DNA from: Planctomycetota bacterium
Lineage (GTDB): Bacteria; Planctomycetota; DG-23; SLPQ01
Assembly: GCA_021160625.1 (NCBI GenBank)
Contig: JAGHCE010000105.1
Location: 1 to 17,113 of the forward strand
Reading direction: 5' to 3'
DNA length: 17,113 nucleotides
In this document: one piece after another, positions 14,771 through 17,113 of the stretch
Layout of the letters: each line of letters opens with the position of its first letter
Position numbering within the stretch: the first letter of the stretch is position 1
Position numbers and translations under genes: made by a program
Notes under the pieces: generated by a model
Told to the model about the DNA's origin: nothing
The model's input: the letters and a program-made list of their open reading frames with translations, nothing else
Database searches by the model: none

Positions 14771-16620
14771 ACGGCGTTCTCCCAGGCCACGACCGTCATC
14801 TCCGCGGAATTGCGCACGCGCTCTTCGGGATCGTTTTTCGCGATCTCTCGCACGGCTTCGATTTCCTCTCTCACGCCTATCTGGCGCAGACCCCACAAGC
14901 CCGAAAGCCGCATATCCACCTTCTGACTTCTAAGCATTTCCACGAGCACGTCTCGGCCGGACTCGTCGCCCAGCGTCCAGGCGGCCTTTGCGGCGTTTGC
15001 GCGCACGCGGTTGTCGGGGTGCTTTGTAAGTGGGACAAGCAGGCGCAGTATCTGCTTGTGGCCGGTTTCCTCGAGCGCCTCAACCGTGTTGGCAAGCACC
15101 CGCCTGTCGCGGTCCGAAAGCGTCCCGAAGAGGGCCTTGAGCGCATCGTAGGCGCCGGCCTTGCCCAGCTGGCGCACGGCGCAGGACCGCACGCGCCTGT
15201 CGGGATGCCGCGTCAGGACAGAGAGCTCGCCGGAAACCTCCGCCTGGCAGCCCCTGTACTCGATGACCTTGATGCCGCGCAGCGTGATGTCCGGGTCCGG
15301 GTCGGCCAGTGCCCTCTTTATTTCCCTGACAAGGAGTCCCTTGGCCTCGAACTCACCCAAGGCAGCGTCCTTTTCCGACCTGGCCAGCGACTCGAACGAG
15401 TTCATAAAATTCCTGAAGAGCGTCTCGTCGGAGAGCAGGTCCGCCCCCCCGGTGCTCGACGCCACGCGGTCCGTAACGAGCTGGGAGACCTCTGGTTCCC
15501 AGGCGCCCTGGGTGTACTGCGGGCAGCGCTGCTCGACCTTGACGAGCCCGGCGTCGATGCGGTCGCGGTGAACCTGGCGTGCCATAGCCGTTAGGACGAA
15601 CTTCGCGGCGGAGGCCAGCGGCACGTTGGATGACTTGGAGAGCTTCTTAAGTATCATCTGCTTCTCGTCCGGCTTCGTGCCGGTCAAGAGCAGGAATCTC
15701 ACGGCCCTGACACCAAGCCGGTCGGGCAGGTCGGAGGCCTTCTGCGTCCCCGGCCGCAGCCACGGGACAAACTGGACGTTGCCGAGGGCGTTGCCGATGC
15801 GGGTGTTGGTCAAAAGCGTTCTGTTGGCAAGCAGGGCCTTTATGAAGTCGAGGTCAAAGCGCGTCTCGAGTATGTCGATCGCCATCGAAGCGGTCTTGGC
15901 GTTTTTCAGCATTGAGAGCAGAAAGGAGACCGCACGGGGGTAGAAAGCCGTCTCCAGGATATCGAGGATAATCTTGCGGCGGCGGTCCATAGGGTTGGCC
16001 AGGACGTCCATCAGGACCTCGTCGCCGCGCCTGTCCAGCGACAGGAGCGCCGCTATCATCTCCGGCCGCTCGTGTGACGCGTAGAAGCGAAACGCCGTCA
16101 GGAGCGCATCCAGCAGCGCGTACCTCTTCGTCTCCATCGCCGCACGGGGGATATCCGTCTCGCCGCTTTCCACGCTCAGGACGAGCCTGTGGTAATTGTG
16201 GGCAAGCGCCAGGAGCCCCTCCTGGGCCTTCTTCTTTATCTCCTCTATCGGATCCTGAAGCAGCTCGGCCAGCAGGTAAGCGACGCGGGTGTCATCCATC
16301 CTGACGAGGAAGTTGCAGACGTTGGCGCGCACGCGCCGATCGGAGTCGCGCACACTCTGGCGCAGACAGGGCAGAAATGCGTCGGCGCGGGCGATCGCCG
16401 CCGTCTGCAGGTCCGGCTGCACCTCGTGGAATATGCGAATCACCGCCTCCAGTGCAGGGCGCTCCGAGCGGTCGAGGGCGGCGATGACCGCGATGCGGCG
16501 TGCCTGGGCGCGGCAGTTGAGAACCGCATAAGCCAAGGCGTAGGAGGCGTTCGGGCGACGGCTCGCCACCAGTGCGTGGAATGTCTTTTCAAGCGGGTTT
16601 TCGCCCCTGAACTGGCTCAT
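14767..16620 (-). CDS. HEAT-repeat protein, function unknown
   Basis: This 617-residue, all-helical protein has no signal peptide or TM segment. HEAT-like repeats are clearest at about 85-150 (DSDRRVRANVCNFLVRM) and from about 436 to the end, where some five units recur with the pattern HPDRRVRSCAVRQLGKAG, SDRDRRVLANTVEALEE, HPDNRVRANAAKAAWTLGD, NDPEERVRNSAEMTVV. The middle is helical but diverged. Such solenoids act as protein-binding scaffolds; no enzyme motif is visible. ATG 16620 was chosen because it overlaps the upstream stop (ATGA) and the frame upstream of it is low-complexity. The next gene (single-TM protein) overlaps its end in the same way, so the two may form a membrane-tethered scaffold; this is inference from coupling. 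Confidence 0.85.
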   Translation of the reverse strand: MSQFRGENPLEKTFHALVASRRPNASYALAYAVLNCRAQARRIAVIAALDRSERPALEAVIRIFHEVQPDLQTAAIARADAFLPCLRQSVRDSDRRVRANVCNFLVRMDDTRVAYLLAELLQDPIEEIKKKAQEGLLALAHNYHRLVLSVESGETDIPRAAMETKRYALLDALLTAFRFYASHERPEMIAALLSLDRRGDEVLMDVLANPMDRRRKIILDILETAFYPRAVSFLLSMLKNAKTASMAIDILETRFDLDFIKALLANRTLLTNTRIGNALGNVQFVPWLRPGTQKASDLPDRLGVRAVRFLLLTGTKPDEKQMILKKLSKSSNVPLASAAKFVLTAMARQVHRDRIDAGLVKVEQRCPQYTQGAWEPEVSQLVTDRVASSTGGADLLSDETLFRNFMNSFESLARSEKDAALGEFEAKGLLVREIKRALADPDPDITLRGIKVIEYRGCQAEVSGELSVLTRHPDRRVRSCAVRQLGKAGAYDALKALFGTLSDRDRRVLANTVEALEETGHKQILRLLVPLTKHPDNRVRANAAKAAWTLGDESGRDVLVEMLRSQKVDMRLSGLWGLRQIGVREEIEAVREIAKNDPEERVRNSAEMTVVAWENAV

Positions 16621-17054
16621 TCGTGTCGATTTCCCGTTTCCCAAGACCCGCCGTGACGGCCCCGTGACCGTGCTGCGTACGCGCTTTGCTGCATCACCGT
16701 GATGTAGCCGGCAACGGCCTGCACCCACAGCGCAGCCGGAACCCGGCCGGCGGCATCGGCTGCAACCAACACAACAGCTCCCTCCGCCCGCTGTAATACG
16801 CCGACCTTGCAGCATTCGACGAGGCTTTCGGCGCGGGCGCGGGCATGGCTGGTCAAAAGCGCGCCCACCAGCGCCACCAGCGACAGTATAACGTACGTAT
16901 CGGCCTTCCAGCCGGCGCAATACAGCAATATTCCACCGATAACGGCGCAGTTAGCGTATCTCTCGAACATACCGTCGAGGAATGTGCCGTGCGTGGTTGT
17001 GCGCCCACGAAGCCGGGCCCCGCAGTGTGCACCGGCAGATACAGGGGCACACAA
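16617..17054 (-). CDS. CDP-alcohol phosphatidyltransferase family protein, N-terminally truncated (possible pseudogene)
   Basis: The family transfers a phosphatidyl group from CDP-diacylglycerol to an alcohol in phospholipid synthesis. The family signature is D-x2-DG-x2-AR-x8-G-x3-D-x3-D. Here the run GARLRGRTTTHGTFLDGMFERYANCAV matches from AR onward (AR, eight residues, G, three, D, three, then E in place of the last D). The first D, the second D and its G are replaced by Ser, Ala and His, and the N-terminal TM helices that should precede them are absent. Later parts fit well: VALVGALLTSHARARAES, ECCKVGVLQRAEGAVVLV and two further TM segments. The frame stays open to the window edge without an ATG, and neither other frame supplies the missing motif. 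TTG 17054 has no ribosome site. The predicted product is probably inactive, or the sequence is rearranged. Its stop overlaps the HEAT gene start (ATGA). Confidence 0.7.
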   Translation of the reverse strand: MCAPVSAGAHCGARLRGRTTTHGTFLDGMFERYANCAVIGGILLYCAGWKADTYVILSLVALVGALLTSHARARAESLVECCKVGVLQRAEGAVVLVAADAAGRVPAALWVQAVAGYITVMQQSAYAARSRGRHGGSWETGNRHE

Positions 17055-17062
17055 GGTGCAGC

Positions 17063-17113
17063 TTAGAGATCGAAACCTCGGCTGTCGGCGAGTTTTCCGG
17101 AGGGTTTCTCGGC
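17063..17113 (-). CDS. Possible C-terminal tail of an upstream minus-strand gene
   Basis: In the frame ending at TAA 17063-17065 the window edge reads EKPSGKLADSRGFDL, a plausible hydrophilic C-terminus. If real, a gene ends 8 nt before the first possible start of the truncated phosphatidyltransferase. Sixteen codons are too few to be sure. Confidence 0.2.
   Translation of the reverse strand, partial: AEKPSGKLADSRGFDL

Overview
The window is GC-rich, densely packed bacterial DNA, and almost every gene lies on the minus strand. A tripartite RND efflux operon points to a Gram-negative (diderm) organism. polA-coaE-rho in one direction, hybrid HDOD and HD-GYP signalling proteins and a cluster of short palindromic repeats would suit an uncultivated lineage in the Desulfobacterota/PVC/FCB neighbourhood. 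No rRNA or other decisive marker is present, so this placement is weak. I see no tRNA, rRNA, CRISPR array, transposase or phage gene.

Layout from left to right. (1) 1-2951: an efflux operon read leftward, with a membrane fusion protein (1610-2746) and an RND pump (1613 to beyond the left edge) overlapping by ATGA. The pump frame is broken by a 1-nt slip in a pair of C-runs near 120-134. A promoter and a TetR-style operator lie in front, but instead of a repressor gene there is only a 40-codon stub. (2) 3019-7051: a two-gene signalling operon. An HDOD-GAF-histidine kinase is followed by a REC-GAF-HD-GYP response regulator whose predicted output is c-di-GMP hydrolysis. A promoter with an overlapping dyad lies upstream. 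(3) 7172-7512: a non-coding spacer filled with hairpin-forming palindromes and a 73-bp direct repeat. (4) 7517-12234: housekeeping genes polA, coaE and rho, transcribed in that order. (5) 12241-12648: a divergent spacer with promoters for both sides. (6) 12649-13845: the only plus-strand gene. It encodes a membrane-anchored coiled-coil protein ending in a small beta domain and a BRCT-like domain. (7) 13846-14006: a convergent spacer with a bidirectional terminator and a 20-bp tandem repeat. (8) 14007-17054: a leftward operon of four genes, each joined to the next by a 4-nt ATGA overlap. They encode an N-terminally truncated CDP-alcohol phosphatidyltransferase, a HEAT-repeat protein, a small single-TM protein and a phasin-like coiled-coil protein.

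The items most worth a second look are the membrane-anchored BRCT-like protein, the truncated lipid-synthesis gene leading the HEAT/phasin-like operon, the operator that has lost its repressor, the frameshift in the pump gene, and the hairpin mosaic between rho and the kinase.
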